A DNA stretch of 64,000 nucleotides from Reticulitermes lucifugus (GCA_026260175.1 JAKCWW010000125.1:80561-144560); one strand, 5' to 3'; counted from the first letter of the stretch, positions 35,663 to 47,059 are shown. Program-made: numbers and translations. The notes: a model not told the origin generated them from the letters alone.

Positions 35663-35847
35663 CATATTTAACACTTAAAACACAAAAGCCCAGTTGTTAA
35701 AATGTTTATTAAAAAACATTATTGTTTGAACCACCACATTTTGACGCAGCATGTGTCTATGTATTTACCACTTGAGTTTTTCCTTTATTCTGTGGCTTTC
35801 GGATTAAAAAGGGACCACACATTTTACCGAAATCTATGATACACTTT

Positions 35848-35960
35848 CAAATTCTAGGCGCCAGAAGGGTGACAAGAAGCAGGTTCCATACTGAAGACCC
35901 AAAATTCTGAAACGACGTGTGTAACTGACAGTTATCTGGCCCTTCATGTTCGTTGCATGT
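35848..35960 (+). mobile_element. hAT-like short repeat, GGTGCACAAA family, fragment
   Basis: TTCAAATTCTAGGCGCCAGAA, GGGTGACAAGAAGCAGGTTCC and ATACTGAAGACCC match the copies at 9529 and 39517. The terminal CAGNGGTG block is missing. Confidence 0.7.
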
Positions 35961-37114
35961 GAACTGATACACCTAGCTTTATGTAAGGAAAACTGCAGTA
36001 ATTATGTTAAAGACGTTAGGATGTCGCCCTGTCTATAAGACCAGGAATTCGTTCACTCCTGGAGTAGACCGATATGCAGAAGCTCTTAAACACTGAATTT
36101 TGTCTTCGCATTTAATGAATTTGACGCTAAAGCAAATTAACTGTTATTTTCATCCACAATTTATTTCTATTTTTGAGTCATTGTCGTTGCTGGAAAACCG
36201 CAATACTGATATAAATTTGTAGTTCAAAAGGTAAACCTTGGTATACTTGCTGATAAGTACGAAATTCCTCAATATGAATAGAAGTACTGCACACATAACC
36301 TCATATTTGCAGTCCAAATTTATTGCATTAAATTTTGTGCAATTTTTTTCAACGGCCAATATTTGGTTCATGATGGCGAAAATGTGATTCTTTGTCCGAT
36401 GTAGCCGCGCAGTACAAAACGAAAGGAAAAGTTTGTAAAGAGTAAACAGTAAATGAAGAAAACTTGGGAGATATCTGTATAATGTATGTACAACACGACG
36501 ACCCCGTGACGAACATGGCCCTCACAGTTAACTTACCGAAATTAAAATTAAGCATAGAAAATTCCATCGAAGAAAAACAAAGTCGGCGAATTTAGGCCCT
36601 GAAGCACATTCACACATAGGCTAAACTTTGTAAGTAAGATGCACTTGAACTCACGAGGTAAATTTAAATAAAGTTCTCCAGTCTTCTGCAATATGATGCT
36701 CTGAATATTGGTAAGTACTTCAAAGTTCTACTTCATTTAATGGTGCTGTGTAAACGTTGCAACATGCACTATTAATCCTATATAATAACCAGGCATGGAT
36801 TGTTGGGTGAACTGCGTACTATATTTATATGAACTGTTCTTTATATTTTAAGTTGCCTTTCACTGTGTTTATATCTTCTGTACTAAAAGCTATGTCACGT
36901 TATAATCATAGCTTAGTTTATTTTCATTTAGAGCAGTCAGCGACACGCTAAACATGCGAGATGCAAGTACAGTTATCCTCAAAAGTTTACAGAACTGCTT
37001 AAAACCCTTGTGATGCGGTGCTTACTATTTTGTACGACAAAAGCCTTTACACATACACCTTCTAAACTAATTATTTTAAATGTTTTCACTATTGAAATGC
37101 TAAATATTTATTTA
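35961..37114. other. no recognisable feature
   Basis: Random frames only. Confidence 0.5.
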
Positions 37115-37345
37115 CATATAGCTCCAAATTCCTCCATTGGACCCTGTCATGAGCCATTCGAATCCCCTTCACACCCTTGTACCCACCTTAAGATCAAGTT
37201 TAATATTATTCTTCGTCAAGCGTAGGTCTTGTGAATTGTGTCGCTCCACGTTTTCCAATAGAATTATATATATTTTTTTTTCGATACGCCCAAAAGTCTT
37301 CAATGTTCCGCACATTTCATCTCTATTGATTTTTTCACCCTAATA
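37115..37345 (-). mobile_element. FYGTRR-family retroposon, inner part
   Basis: The plus strand reads DPVMSHSNPLHTLVPTLRSS and LILFF, matching the antisense peptide of the family downstream of the FYGTRR block (P-I-x-S-Q-x-N-P-x-H, then I-H-F-N-I-I-L). Strand is inferred from the tail of other copies. Diverged and lacking both ends. Confidence 0.5.
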
Positions 37346-37484
37346 ATATTCAGGAAAGTGTACAAATAATGAAGATCCTAACTGTGCAGTTTTCTTCGCC
37401 CATCTCTTAAATCTATACAGACTCAACACGCTATTCGCAAAAAGACCGGGGTACGTGGCATATACAGGGGGGGGGGGATAGAAA

Positions 37485-37650
37485 TGTATGGGGTGTTGGT
37501 GGAAAAACCAGAAGGAAAGAGACCAAATTACAAGACCTAAACATGGATGGGAGTATTATATTGAAAAAGACCTTAAAAGAAATAGAGCCGGATTAATATC
37601 TATCATGGCGGGGACAGGTGTCGGCGTCTTGTGGACACGGTAATGTTCCT
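37485..37650 (+). mobile_element. LINE remnant, RRWEDN-type tail
   Basis: VEKPEGKRPNYKT is followed by DNA that aligns with the DGRIIL and DLKEI blocks (ATGGATGGGAGTATTATATT, then AAAGACCTTAAAAGAAATAG). It is the clearest KPEGKRP match of the family here, then decays. Confidence 0.6.
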
Positions 37651-39004
37651 TCGGATTCCATAAAATGCGGTGAACGTCTTGCTTAGCTCAGTTGATAGTA
37701 GCTTCCCAAGGCGGACTTCGCCTCGTGCGGTTAGTCACCTATTAGCAGACGCACATAACCACATCATTCCGTCGATGCGAGAGCAAAAATATCACATTTA
37801 AAAAATATCAGGTAAAATTACAGGTTTTTTACATTTTACACTCTCACGGAACACGCTTGAAAATTTGAGAGAGATAACACAAACAAAGTAACAAGATAAC
37901 AAAGTAGGTTCGGATTTAACGTCGGTGTGTCATCATGCTACGTGTCATTATGTGGGAGCAGTTCAACGCAAGATTTGGCTCCACGTCTGACGTAGAACAT
38001 AAGATAAAACGCGTATTATGCTTAGGGGAGAAGACAAACAACCACTAATAAGTCAAACGGTAAAATAATAAACATGTGGAGTTCACCGCCACACCCTCCC
38101 CAATACAAGGGAGAAGAGAAAAATGATGCAGTGAGTAGGAGTAATTGAGTTGCCGCACTTGCGAGATAAGCTACGGGGCGGCAGGTGGGGCGGAGGGAAG
38201 GGGGTGTTCAGTAGCCGTATGGCATTCTGTGTATGCTTTACATTGCAGGACACGATAAGACAGCTGTGTCTTATTTACGAGCACATTTTATCTTCCGACT
38301 GTGAAACCGGCGCAAATTATAACCACACTTTATGATATGAGGCAGGGAAAATGCATATTTAGCAAGTTCCAGGAAGAACTGACGACGATTANGCTTTGGC
38401 GAGGAGAGCAAAAATTACGAATTAGCAGTTGTAAAATTTGTCAATGTTATGTTTAATTGTAACTAGCGCCACTTTCGACTACGTTACAGTTGTCAAATAT
38501 AACCTACATACTTCGCCGCGTCGTCATGTTTATTATAATTATTAACGTGACGTACAAAATACTTCTTACGGAATTCATACGTACGTGCACGTGACATGCC
38601 CAGCTTCAGTTCATTCGTGTTAAGTCATCTTTATTTCCCAAACAGAAACAAAATACAGATTTCGGCTGTCTCTCTATGTCTCTTTGTGTAATTATTACAA
38701 AGAAACAAATCTTATCGGAAGTAGTATATCTACGATTTCCAACGCCACACTCTTGTGTTATTAAATTACTAACTATAACCTTCGGTCAGGTGCTACAAAC
38801 ATTCTTACTCGCTGCTCGTTTTATTACCCCCGACGTATTTCGAACCAGCTAGTTCATTCCCAAAATTCTGTAAGTGGAGGAAGTGTACTGAGGATTTACA
38901 GAATGTGAGTGGTATAAGATACTTCACATTATTAACAGCATATCGCTGTTTGTTCTGAGATCCTACAAAAAACATAAATGCGCTCTATGTCCAGAATGTA
39001 GAAA
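37651..39004. other. no confident feature
   Basis: TTAGCTCAGTTGATAGTAGC at about 37683 is A-box-like, but no B box follows. One ambiguous base lies at 38392. The rest is random. Confidence 0.4.
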
Positions 39005-39290
39005 TTTTAAATGTTAATCTAGTGGTACGTGTTCGATTCCCGATGGGGTCATTGGGATTTTTCATTGACTTAATCCTTCCGGCCTCACTATGGTCCTGGG
39101 TTGACTCAGCCTCCAACAGAAATGAGTATCAGGCATAACTCCTGGAGGTAAAGGCGGCCGGTGCTTATGGCTGACAACCTTGCCACTTTCATGTGCAGAT
39201 TGTCTAGAAATTATGGGAGCCTCAACCTCCTGGAGCCCTAAGGGCCTATCCAGGCCTGTATAGGGATTTCTTGCTGCTTGCTAAATCTAG
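39005..39290 (+). mobile_element. tRNA-derived SINE, family D, copy 1
   Basis: A B box, CGTGTTCGATTCCCGATGGG, is followed by GTCATTGGGATTTTTCATTG, AATCCTTCCGGCC, GGCGGCCGGTGCTTATGGCTG, CCTCAACCTCCTGGAGCCC and GGCCTATCCAGGCCTG. The sister copy lies inverted at 46455-46650. The A box region is not recognisable, so the head is truncated or mutated. Confidence 0.8.
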
Positions 39291-39516
39291 TATTAATAAA
39301 TTAACTAGTGGGCTTTATACAGTTAAGAGTGTGCTAGTAGTTACAAGAAAGAAGATCGTTGCATAGTGTACGTGGTTTTATTTACTTACATACTTAGTTA
39401 CTCAGGTACTTACTGGTGATTTATTTAGCTAATGACGAAGTCAGTAACTCCGATTGTTTAATGTCGAATGGTAGGGTACTTAATAAATACTGAAAGGTAG
39501 CGACAGTGGTCTAAAC
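39291..39516. other. no recognisable feature
   Basis: Nothing seen. Confidence 0.4.
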
Positions 39517-39755
39517 CAGCGGTGCACAAATTTTCCAAAAATCTATAGTCGCCTCAAAATTCTAGGCGCTAGAAGGGTGGCAAGAAGCAAGTTCCATACT
39601 GAGGACCTACAAATATTAAGTGCTACCTTACAATACTTAGTCGTCCCGGCGACCCGGCGCCCGAGATTTATGCATCAGCGGCCAAAACTGAGGTTTTATT
39701 CCGACATTTGCCTGAAAGAACTGAGAAAATGAAGGCAAAAAAACATTCAAGGTAC
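39517..39755 (+). mobile_element. hAT-like short repeat, GGTGCACAAA family, best copy
   Basis: It starts CAGCGGTGCACAAATTTTCC, a hAT-type end, followed by TCTAGGCGCTAGAAGGGTGG, AAGAAGCAAGTTCCATACTG, AGGACC, CAAATATTAAGTGC and GGCGACCCGGCGCCCGAGAT. The same sequence runs inverted from 41394. The far end was not located, so the right boundary is approximate. Confidence 0.75.
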
Positions 39756-39835
39756 CGGGTGCCTGACCGAGATTAGAACGGTAGCCTCCCGAATTCAAGT
39801 TAGAGGCGTTACCACTTTATACAGATTATTCAAGT
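39756..39835 (-). mobile_element. possible tRNA-like SINE remnant
   Basis: The minus strand reads GTGGTAACGCCTCTAACTTG and GGGAGGCTACCGTTCTAATC, which resembles an eroded tRNA head with box B, then CGGTCAGGCACC, a body block seen in other insect SINEs. Weak. Confidence 0.35.
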
Positions 39836-40242
39836 GGCTTCTATTTATTTCGTTGTTACTTAGAGATGAATTAGCTAATTAGGTGGTTAAGACATGAATA
39901 AATTCGTAAGAAACTGATGTATATGCAAGGAACTTGTGAACGGACATGTTGACAAATAAGCAGAGAGGTATGGAGTTATTAAGAAGGTTGTCCTTTTTAC
40001 AACATCACCTAACTCAAACAATATTCGAGTTAGGGAAGATTAAAACCTTGATATGGAACGGTTTTCCACATCTAAGTGCGTATTACACATGAATTATCAC
40101 ACTGTGCTAGCATTACATTCATGTCACATTTCACAGTTTCAGGACGCTTCGCCCCATTCTCAGCTCTACCACCCGCCTCAAATTTAATCTAATATAGGAC
40201 AACCAAGGTTGATTGTAGCTGAGACTTCAGTTTCTCGACAAA
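39836..40242. other. no recognisable feature
   Basis: Nothing seen beside the candidate exon on its right. Confidence 0.45.
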
Positions 40243-40613
40243 TTATATTAGTTCTTCGTGTTCTGTTGGAGTCGTCGTCTTTATGAATGATTCCACCTCC
40301 TCACAACTACGAACAAGTCCTCGGAAAATGAAATGGCCCACTGCAAATGTAACAGTTCCGGAAAGTAATACCAGAAGCATACCTCTACTTAAATGAAAGC
40401 TTGGCAAGTATTTGATAGCAGCTGTCGCAAAATTCGCAGTGCTAAAGATGTGAAAGCAGAAACCGAACTTCTCTGTGCTGACAGCAATGCACTCAACTTC
40501 TGAAAAAATGAAAGGCACACCATATACTCTTATAATTACGGCGATCACGACAAGGTATACGAGGCTGGCAAAAGACATTGCATGCATGTTACTGATAAAT
40601 TTTATTCGTAATG
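40243..40613 (-). CDS. candidate exon or small hydrophobic ORF, function unknown
   Basis: A minus-strand frame of 114 codons from its first ATG (40587-40585) ends at a stop at 40245-40243. It is rich in Leu, Val, Phe and Ser. A probable membrane segment lies at about residues 7-30 (FASLVYLVVIAVIIRVYGV) and a second at about 69-89 (MLLVLLSGTVTFAVGHFIF), with a polar end, EEVESFIKTTTPTEHEELI. The frame stays open upstream of the ATG to a pyrimidine-rich TTTTCCTTTTAAG, a possible 3' splice site placing an exon start at 40613. Unlike most long frames here it does not overlap a recognised repeat and is not low-complexity. I do not recognise the family. A diverged insect chemoreceptor exon is possible but unsupported, and a chance frame cannot be excluded. 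Confidence 0.3.
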
Positions 40614-41204
40614 CTTAAAAGGAAAAGGCGATTTGGGAGACTTAAGGGTGGGTGGTAAAATATTATTTAATCTTAAATATATACAACTTATGGTGCAGAT
40701 TGGATATATCTGCCTCAGGATACCTACCAAAGGTAGCTTCTTTTAACATGTAAATAAAATTTTGGGCTCCATAAAGGCCAGGAACGCCTTGGATAGCGGG
40801 ACGTCTTTTAGGTCATGAAGAAGGACTCTGCTGGAAGAGTTTATTCAGAAAACCGCAGGTTTCAAACTCGCTGCGGACGACGCACTGAACGTTCCGTTCT
40901 CGTGGTCTCATCTTAGAGACACGTCTTGAATTAATTCATGTCTCACACGAATTGCAGCTCCGTAATTCCGCCGGCACAGTAGAACGTCCTGACACGTTGC
41001 ATTAGGCTACATGTGACTGACTGTAACTCAAGGCTGAGGTTCCCGACGGTGGGTCGCGAGACACCTGAGTCTCCCTTGAGATGAAGAACAGAGTTCACGT
41101 TCACGGCTAAATTTGAAAAGAGCTAGGGGCAATAAAGGGGTTTGTCTTACAAGCGTGTTTCTATGAGGCGCCATAAACCAAAATTATAATTCTTCGTCCT
41201 ACTA
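40614..41204. other. no confident feature; possible hAT-like ends
   Basis: CAGGTTTCAAACTCGCTGCG near 40856 and CTGAGGTTCCCGACGGTGGG near 41033 look like termini of hAT MITEs, but no partners or duplications were found. Confidence 0.3.
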
Positions 41205-41394
41205 CTACATGCATGGTAATTGTTTATAAGAGGGATGCAGAAAGCCCTGGCGTCAGGTTGCCCGCTCGACTAAATTTTCTACAGTTTCACCTAATATTTG
41301 TTGGTCCTTATTACAGAACTTGCTTCAAGTCACTATTCTCGCGCCTAGAAATTCGAGGTGACTCCTACATTTTTGGAAAAATTGTGTACCCCTG
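41205..41394 (-). mobile_element. hAT-like short repeat, GGTGCACAAA family, inverted copy
   Basis: Read on the minus strand from 41394: CAGGGGTACACAATTTTTCC, then TTTCTAGGCGCGAG, AAGCAAGTTCTGTAATAAGG, CAACAAATATTAGGTG. It parallels the 39517 copy block by block. Only one terminus is recognisable. Confidence 0.75.
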
Positions 41395-41455
41395 ATTTAT
41401 TCCATATTCCATATTCTTTTGAAGCAAAAAGAGCTTTTATGGAGACGACGTCAGA

Positions 41456-41483
41456 CCGTCCGTCTGTCTGTCTGTCTGTCTGT
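41456..41483. repeat. (GTCT)n microsatellite
   Basis: CCGTCCGTCTGTCTGTCTGT and further units. It resembles the GTCT/GTCC patch inside the ~530-bp repeat at 49449, but the flanks differ. Confidence 0.93.
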
Positions 41484-42749
41484 GACCTAGTATCGGCAAC
41501 AAAACTGCTTGTCAGTTTGTCGTGAAATTCAGTACAAGAGGTCTTTAGAGAAAGTCGTAGAGCGCGTGTGAGTTTTGTGTAAATCGGCTTACTAACTTAA
41601 ACAACATTTTTCCCGTACTTACTACAGTTTAGATCCAACTTTGATAAAAGACGGTGTATAGGAATTTTAGCACAATGTCTTTAAGCATTTATGTGTTTTT
41701 TTTTAAGAAAATCAATACCGGAAAAGTCGTAATTTTCTTAGAGCCGCTAATAAATTTCCAGCCTTCCTTTCTACATTTACCTTCCGATTTGTTTGAAATT
41801 CGATGTAAGAAGTATGCGCGTAATGCTGTTCAGCACACGGGGGTTTCCTAAAGTCAGCGCAAGGAAGATAGTACTTTGCTTGCGGTCGTAAATAAAATTA
41901 AGTTTAGGTATGTAACGTAACTTTTTGAAAGGAAAGTACTTTGTATATTCTGTGCATTACATAATAAACTAGATTTGTCTACATTCAGTAATGTTCCTCT
42001 TAGTAAGGTAATCCTTATCTTAGCCGAGTAAACGAATAATTCAAAGCACTTTATTCATGCATTGTATTCCACATAGCTATTACTTCCTGTTTAATTCGAA
42101 CACTATTTACATACTTAACGTTAAAATATATTCTATTCTTCTCTGTACTTAAGAAATAAAATTTATTCCCCATATTATAATTATGCTTTGATACACAATC
42201 CCTTGCCATCTTCATGGGTTAATTCCTATATCTCTGATGCGGGCGTGTTAATGGTCTGTTGTTGAGCGCGGTTTGGGCGTTTAAATTCACAATATGGCAT
42301 TTTCGACCAGCCATTAGTTGGTAATTAACGGACAGGAATACAGTGAGACAATATACGAGTATGGATAGCAAATACCTACTTCAAACAATTAAATGATATA
42401 GAAAGACAACTACCCTCTCACTAGTGAATGACAATCAAATTTACTGGCGACCTACTTTATTGTCAATTATGGACACATTACCTGTCACGGGAATCAGCTA
42501 ACATTCGCTCAAAATTGGTTAAAAGCATCGTGGGCGAAAAGCTGTGTTGATTGCTAATGTGTAACAGACATTTCGGAGGAGCTTGATGCCTATATTTTCA
42601 GGGTGGTCGAGAACGAAAACCTTTCTAGGAAGAGTGGCTCACATTATATGGGCAAAACGAAACATAGGCGACGATCGCAGCGATTTGTCCTGAAGACGGT
42701 AGCAGCAAGCTCCCCCAAAGCGTCCGTAGTAAGTTACCAACCAGCAAAG
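41484..42749. other. no confident feature; degenerate hammerhead-like string near 42690
   Basis: CCTGAAGACGGTAGC near 42689, followed by GCTCCCCCAAAGCGTC, looks like another eroded copy of the element in the palindrome to its right. The remainder is AT-rich. Confidence 0.4.
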
Positions 42750-42906
42750 AGATCTGCACTCTTTTGCGAGTTTATGCAGCGTAGAATGGTATTTTCTTAC
42801 GGAAGTTTCAGGACAAGTTATCGGTCCCATCTTCAGGGGTTGTCCCGAAACGTCGGTAAGAAAATACCGTTCTCTGCTGCGCAAAATCCCAAAAGAGCGC
42901 AGATCT
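42750..42906. repeat. 67-bp-armed palindrome containing hammerhead-like motif 4
   Basis: 42750-42816 and 42840-42906 are inverted copies of each other, 67 bp each with 11 mismatches and no gaps, around a 23-base loop. On the minus strand the loop and left arm give CTGAAGA (42836-42830), a T, GGGAC pairing with GTCC, and GAAAC (42809-42805); the mirror GAAAC in the right arm is at 42847-42851. The structure suggests a foldback element or head-to-head insertion of a small hammerhead-bearing retroelement. A 145-codon plus frame (42603-43040) runs through it and is a by-product. Confidence 0.85.
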
Positions 42907-45365
42907 TATTTTCACCGTGCCGGAAGCCTGAAATCACGCATAACAATAAAAAATTTGTCATATTTTTTAAAATACTTTGTTATTCAAGTCTGGGATCTTT
43001 TTGGCAAATTGGAGGATTGGGGATCCACGGCCACTGTTAGTACTTCTAAACATTGTCTTTCCTTCATTAAGTATAAAGCTAATTAAGAATACGTTTAAGA
43101 ATACACGCTTTCTTAAGCATATCTTTTCTCATCTCTTCCATTCTCTTCTCTGCTTTTCCCTTGTTGCCTTGGCTTCGTATTTCAGAGGGTTAAGCGTGTG
43201 GCAAAATTTCTCTCTATAAAGGATGGTGTACAGTGATTATTAAAGCAAAGTCTATAAAAAGCGTTCCCAAATATCGAGCCCCTGGACAATAAGCCTGACG
43301 TCGGTTCTGGAATACAACCTCTCCAGGTGTCACAGAACACCTTTCTGGACTATATTGCGGTCCCTGTTCTTGCATTTAATTCATATGGAAGCTCTGCCAA
43401 TGAAAGCGACAGCATCTGACTGCAAGTGACAGATTTATAGCAACGTGCCTGTTGTTACACAGCACTTCGCATCTGGAATTCTCGCATCCCACGGTCGGTC
43501 CCAGCGGCAGCACCGCGAAGTAATTTTCTGTTCACGAGAAATTGAGTTAGCCTAACGTCCTGCTTGTTGTGTACAAATCAAGCGGAAGCTTATAGCGGGG
43601 CTTTAACGACGCTGTGTCAGTTACAGAGGTTATGCATGGCCTAAAATTTAAAAAAAGCCTTGTAATGTGCAGGAAGGAAGAATAGAAACAAAATTTATAT
43701 TGGCAATTGTCACGGAAATACAAATTGGTAAGATCTTATGTACAAGGGAAAGATCATATTAACATTTGACGACGAAAATTAATCTACATTATATCTAAAG
43801 ATTCAGTCCGTACCTCATAGAGAATATAAGTCCTTTCCATTAGAAAAACCATTCATTAAAGCTTGTACATGGAAATAATCGGCGTTAACTCTTAGAATCT
43901 GAGGGAACACAGGGAAAACTGTGTGGATAAGTTGCAAAGTCTTTTAATGTTAAGGCTGCTGTTACATATATTAACCAGAAGTTTTAAGGGTTTAATATAG
44001 GTCCTAAATATATGAAATCAAGTGGCTTGGTATAGCTCTCAGTGTCAGATTATATTGCCTATTTCGTTAAAATTATCCTCCATGAAAGCAGGGTATTTCT
44101 TGACAAAGAAAATAAAATGTTAATGTAAAACACTGCGTTAGGCGTAACAAGAATTATTTACAAGAGTTTCCTCCGTATCGTATTAAGAGCAGCACTTTTT
44201 GTTTTTCAAAAGCGTGGCTTCAAAAATCAGAACAATGGGTTAGGTTTCCCCGAAAGTGAGTTTTCCGCCAGCGCGTGAGCGAAAGGTATTTCTCAAACAC
44301 CGCTCGAAGAGTCAGTAAGAATTTTTCCCATATCCTAGCAACAGCGCTATTTTGAGTTTTCCCCGCGCTTTGGGATTTCCCTGAGCGTAACTGAAATTAC
44401 ATGTAAAGGCAACAGATTAGTTTTGGGGTATCACACGTCTAATTTTCAGCCTATAAAGAAAATAATTATATATACGCCAACTTATAAGCCTATTTGTTAT
44501 AAAAGTTGCAAAAGAAAGGGAAGGTAAAATAACTAAGTACTAAGGAGAAGAAGGAAATTTATAGAGAAGCAGGACAGAAAAGAAACTAGAATGAAACGAG
44601 AGAAAAAACATAGACGGAGAACTAATATAAAACTTAAGAATGACAAAAATAGGCAGTGAGGTACAAAAATAACGAGAGAAAATATACGTTGGAAGGTTAA
44701 AACATGAACGAAAGTAGACAGCCAGTAGCAGAAAGCAACGCCCTACCGCGTAGGCCATACAAGAACCGTTCCTGTAACAATAGTGAATAGTTTCTTTACA
44801 TTAGAGCTCACTTATCTTGATTCTGATTTTGGAGGGAAATGAGTATAAAAAGTTGAACACAACGACTTCTGGGCGTGCCACTCGGCCAGGGAGTGGTCGC
44901 ACACAACAATGCGTTCGCGTGCTCATATTCAAATCGAGTCTTTTGATTACATCAACACCCGCCCTTCACTTAGAGCGAGAAGGGTGAAAGATTTAGGATC
45001 CGTGTCTATCTTTAAAAGCCTTGTCAACCGTACCTTTATACAGTGCAACAAAAGAGGTTCTGACGATCGAGTAAGCCGAATCATTACGGTGTAACCTCTA
45101 CGTCTGATGCAGAGGGAATAAAAATCCCGTATAAATGTGATGTAAGGGATTTGATATTACCAATAAATTCTGCCACTGCCAATTCGTTTGTAGCTTTTAT
45201 GCGTTTGCGCATAAATTTGTTTCAGTGGACGCATAACATGTGGTCGTATCCGTCCCTGAAGCTACTTGAAGAATTTCGATTAAAATCGGTAATCTTCTAC
45301 TTTGTACGGCTTGAGGTATACTCTGCTTCTGGTTAATAAATTTACGAGTATATGTACGCAAGTAC
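42907..45365. other. no recognisable feature
   Basis: AT-rich. It includes a purine-rich patch at about 44510-44660 whose minus-strand frame is low-complexity, and a GC-richer block at 43270-43520 without a recognised frame. Confidence 0.45.
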
Positions 45366-45441
45366 GTGTATGTATGTATGTGTATGTATGTATGTGTGTA
45401 TGTGTGTATGTATGTGTGTGTGAGTGAGTGTATATATATAT
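45366..45441. repeat. (TATG)n/(TG)n microsatellite ending in (TA)n
   Basis: Compound GTAT, GTGT and TATA units immediately left of the mariner-type element, which inserts at TA. Confidence 0.95.
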
Positions 45442-45812
45442 GGTGATTCAAAAAAATTGAACACTCAAAAATTTATTACTCAGTAACTAGGTACCAAATA
45501 GATATGCAGTCTAAACAATTTGTAACTCTCACAATTCCTTCCTAATCTTGCACATGCTCAATATGAGCCCATCTTGTCACAAGGCAAACGTCTCATTCCT
45601 GTAGTCTAATTCATCCCAGACCCTTTGTAGCATATCATCGTCGATGGTCGACATGACAGTCACGATGCCTTCTTCATTTCTTCAAAGTTGTGTAGAAGAA
45701 GTTGTAGGAACACGAGTTCCCTGACCTATCCCTACTTAATGTTCATATGATACTTAGTTGCTAAGGAACAAAATTTTGAAAGTGTTCAATACTTTTTGAA
45801 TAAACCTGTATA
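45440..45812 (-). mobile_element. internally deleted mariner/IS630-type DNA transposon
   Basis: The ends TGGTGATTCAAAAAAATTGA and, inverted, ACAGGTTTATTCAAAAAGTA followed by TTGAACACT form imperfect terminal inverted repeats of about 28 bp flanked by TA. The minus strand reads NEEGIVTVMSTIDDDMLQRV and WDELDYRNETFAL, a stop, then QDGLILSMC. This is the end of a DD[E/D] transposase of the Tc1/mariner superfamily (D-M-L-Q-R-V-W-x-E-L-D-Y-R, where G-A-H-I-E is usual at the end). DNA-binding and catalytic domains are gone, and a stop also lies upstream of the NEEG block. At about 373 bp it is a deletion derivative that can only be mobilised in trans. Confidence 0.8.
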
Positions 45813-46454
45813 TACTTGAATTTAATGAAGAACAGCTCGATGTGTGCAATACAAACTTCTCCTCGTACTATAAGTTTATGCAATCTGTGTCATACAGAAT
45901 TATTTGGGACATTTTGGATTGTATGTATTTAAGAAGATAACTTATAGGTGCATATTAAGTAGTACAATCTCATATTAGTCTAAAATAATTATTCTTCAAG
46001 GGCAGTACGATAATATAAACCAGCAGACACTTACCACAAAGAAGTCACATAAAGTCAGGAATTCGATTTTAGCAGTGTCATCAAATTCCTTTCTGTGTGC
46101 CCTGCAAAAAGACCAAAATGAATTTTATTACAAGGAAAAAAGTACTGATTCACAGATACTCCGAAATATCAACTTAGCTAAGTTCTAACATTACAAAGTT
46201 TTATTTCGCCGTCAATATCTTCCGTCAATATCATGACAAAATTTAGCGACGAATAATCCACACGTCTTTTGTATTATAAAGGTTTCTTTATATTGTGGAT
46301 TGATCCCAAATAGTTTAGAGCTCTTAACGAAATGGCAAACACGTAACAGCTCCTACACAGTGGCAAGAGTTATTGTATAACATCTAATTTTGAAAAGCTT
46401 TAAAATCCAATCACGTAACGCGTAAGAAATAGTAAATAGATTTATATTTTATTG
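45813..46454. other. no recognisable feature
   Basis: AT-rich, random frames. Confidence 0.5.
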
Positions 46455-46650
46455 AATGGTAAAGGTAAAGCAATCCCATTACAGGCCTGGACAGGCCTTT
46501 AGGGTTCCAGGAGGTTGAGGNNNNNNNNNNNNNNNNNNNNNNNNNNNNNNNNNNNNNNNNNNNNNNNNNNACCGAAAGGATTATATCAATGAAAAATTCC
46601 AATGACACCATCGGGAATCGAACCCGCGACCTTACGGCTTGTTTATATCT
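46455..46650 (-). mobile_element. tRNA-derived SINE, family D, copy 2, interrupted by a 50-N gap
   Basis: Minus strand: GGTCGCGGGTTCGATTCCCG (B box), ATGGTGTCATTGGAATTTTT, AATCCTTTCGGT, then 50 N, then CCTCAACCTCCTGGAACCCT, AGGCCTGTCCAGGCCTG and a CTTTACCTTTACC tail. By comparison with the copy at 39005 roughly 140 bp should lie between the two parts, so the N run is a placeholder and not a measured size. Confidence 0.85.
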
Positions 46651-47059
46651 CAAAATACTAATATTTTTATTTTACACTGCGTGAAAAAAGCAGGTCATAA
46701 TAAAAAATCCGCGGAAAAACTTAAGGGACTCAACACATGGGCTGTTTTATTTTCCTCTCTTATCTTTCATGTACTTTGATTAATCACAAATTTGACAGAA
46801 ACTACTCTAGTTACCGATAACGTAGGCAAAAAAACACTTTATTACACTTTTCTTACTCCATTCCTTGTGAATGTTACCCTGGCGCGAACTGTTTACACTT
46901 CAGCAAATTATTTCGAAACTTTTATGTTGCTAAAATTGAGATTTTCCAGCTCACTAAAGTGTCAGACAGCCCCACGAGAAATAGAAGGGAATTGTCATAC
47001 AACACCCCTTCATTCTACAGCACTTCCTCTGGGAGTAATCTGCCCTGCTAATTACCTGC
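46651..47059. other. no recognisable feature
   Basis: Covered by a 147-codon plus frame (46792-47235) without recognised domains. Confidence 0.4.

Noticed and set aside
42603-43040. 145-codon plus frame as a host gene
   Set aside because: Runs through both arms of a palindrome and neighbouring repeat sequence; no domain recognised.
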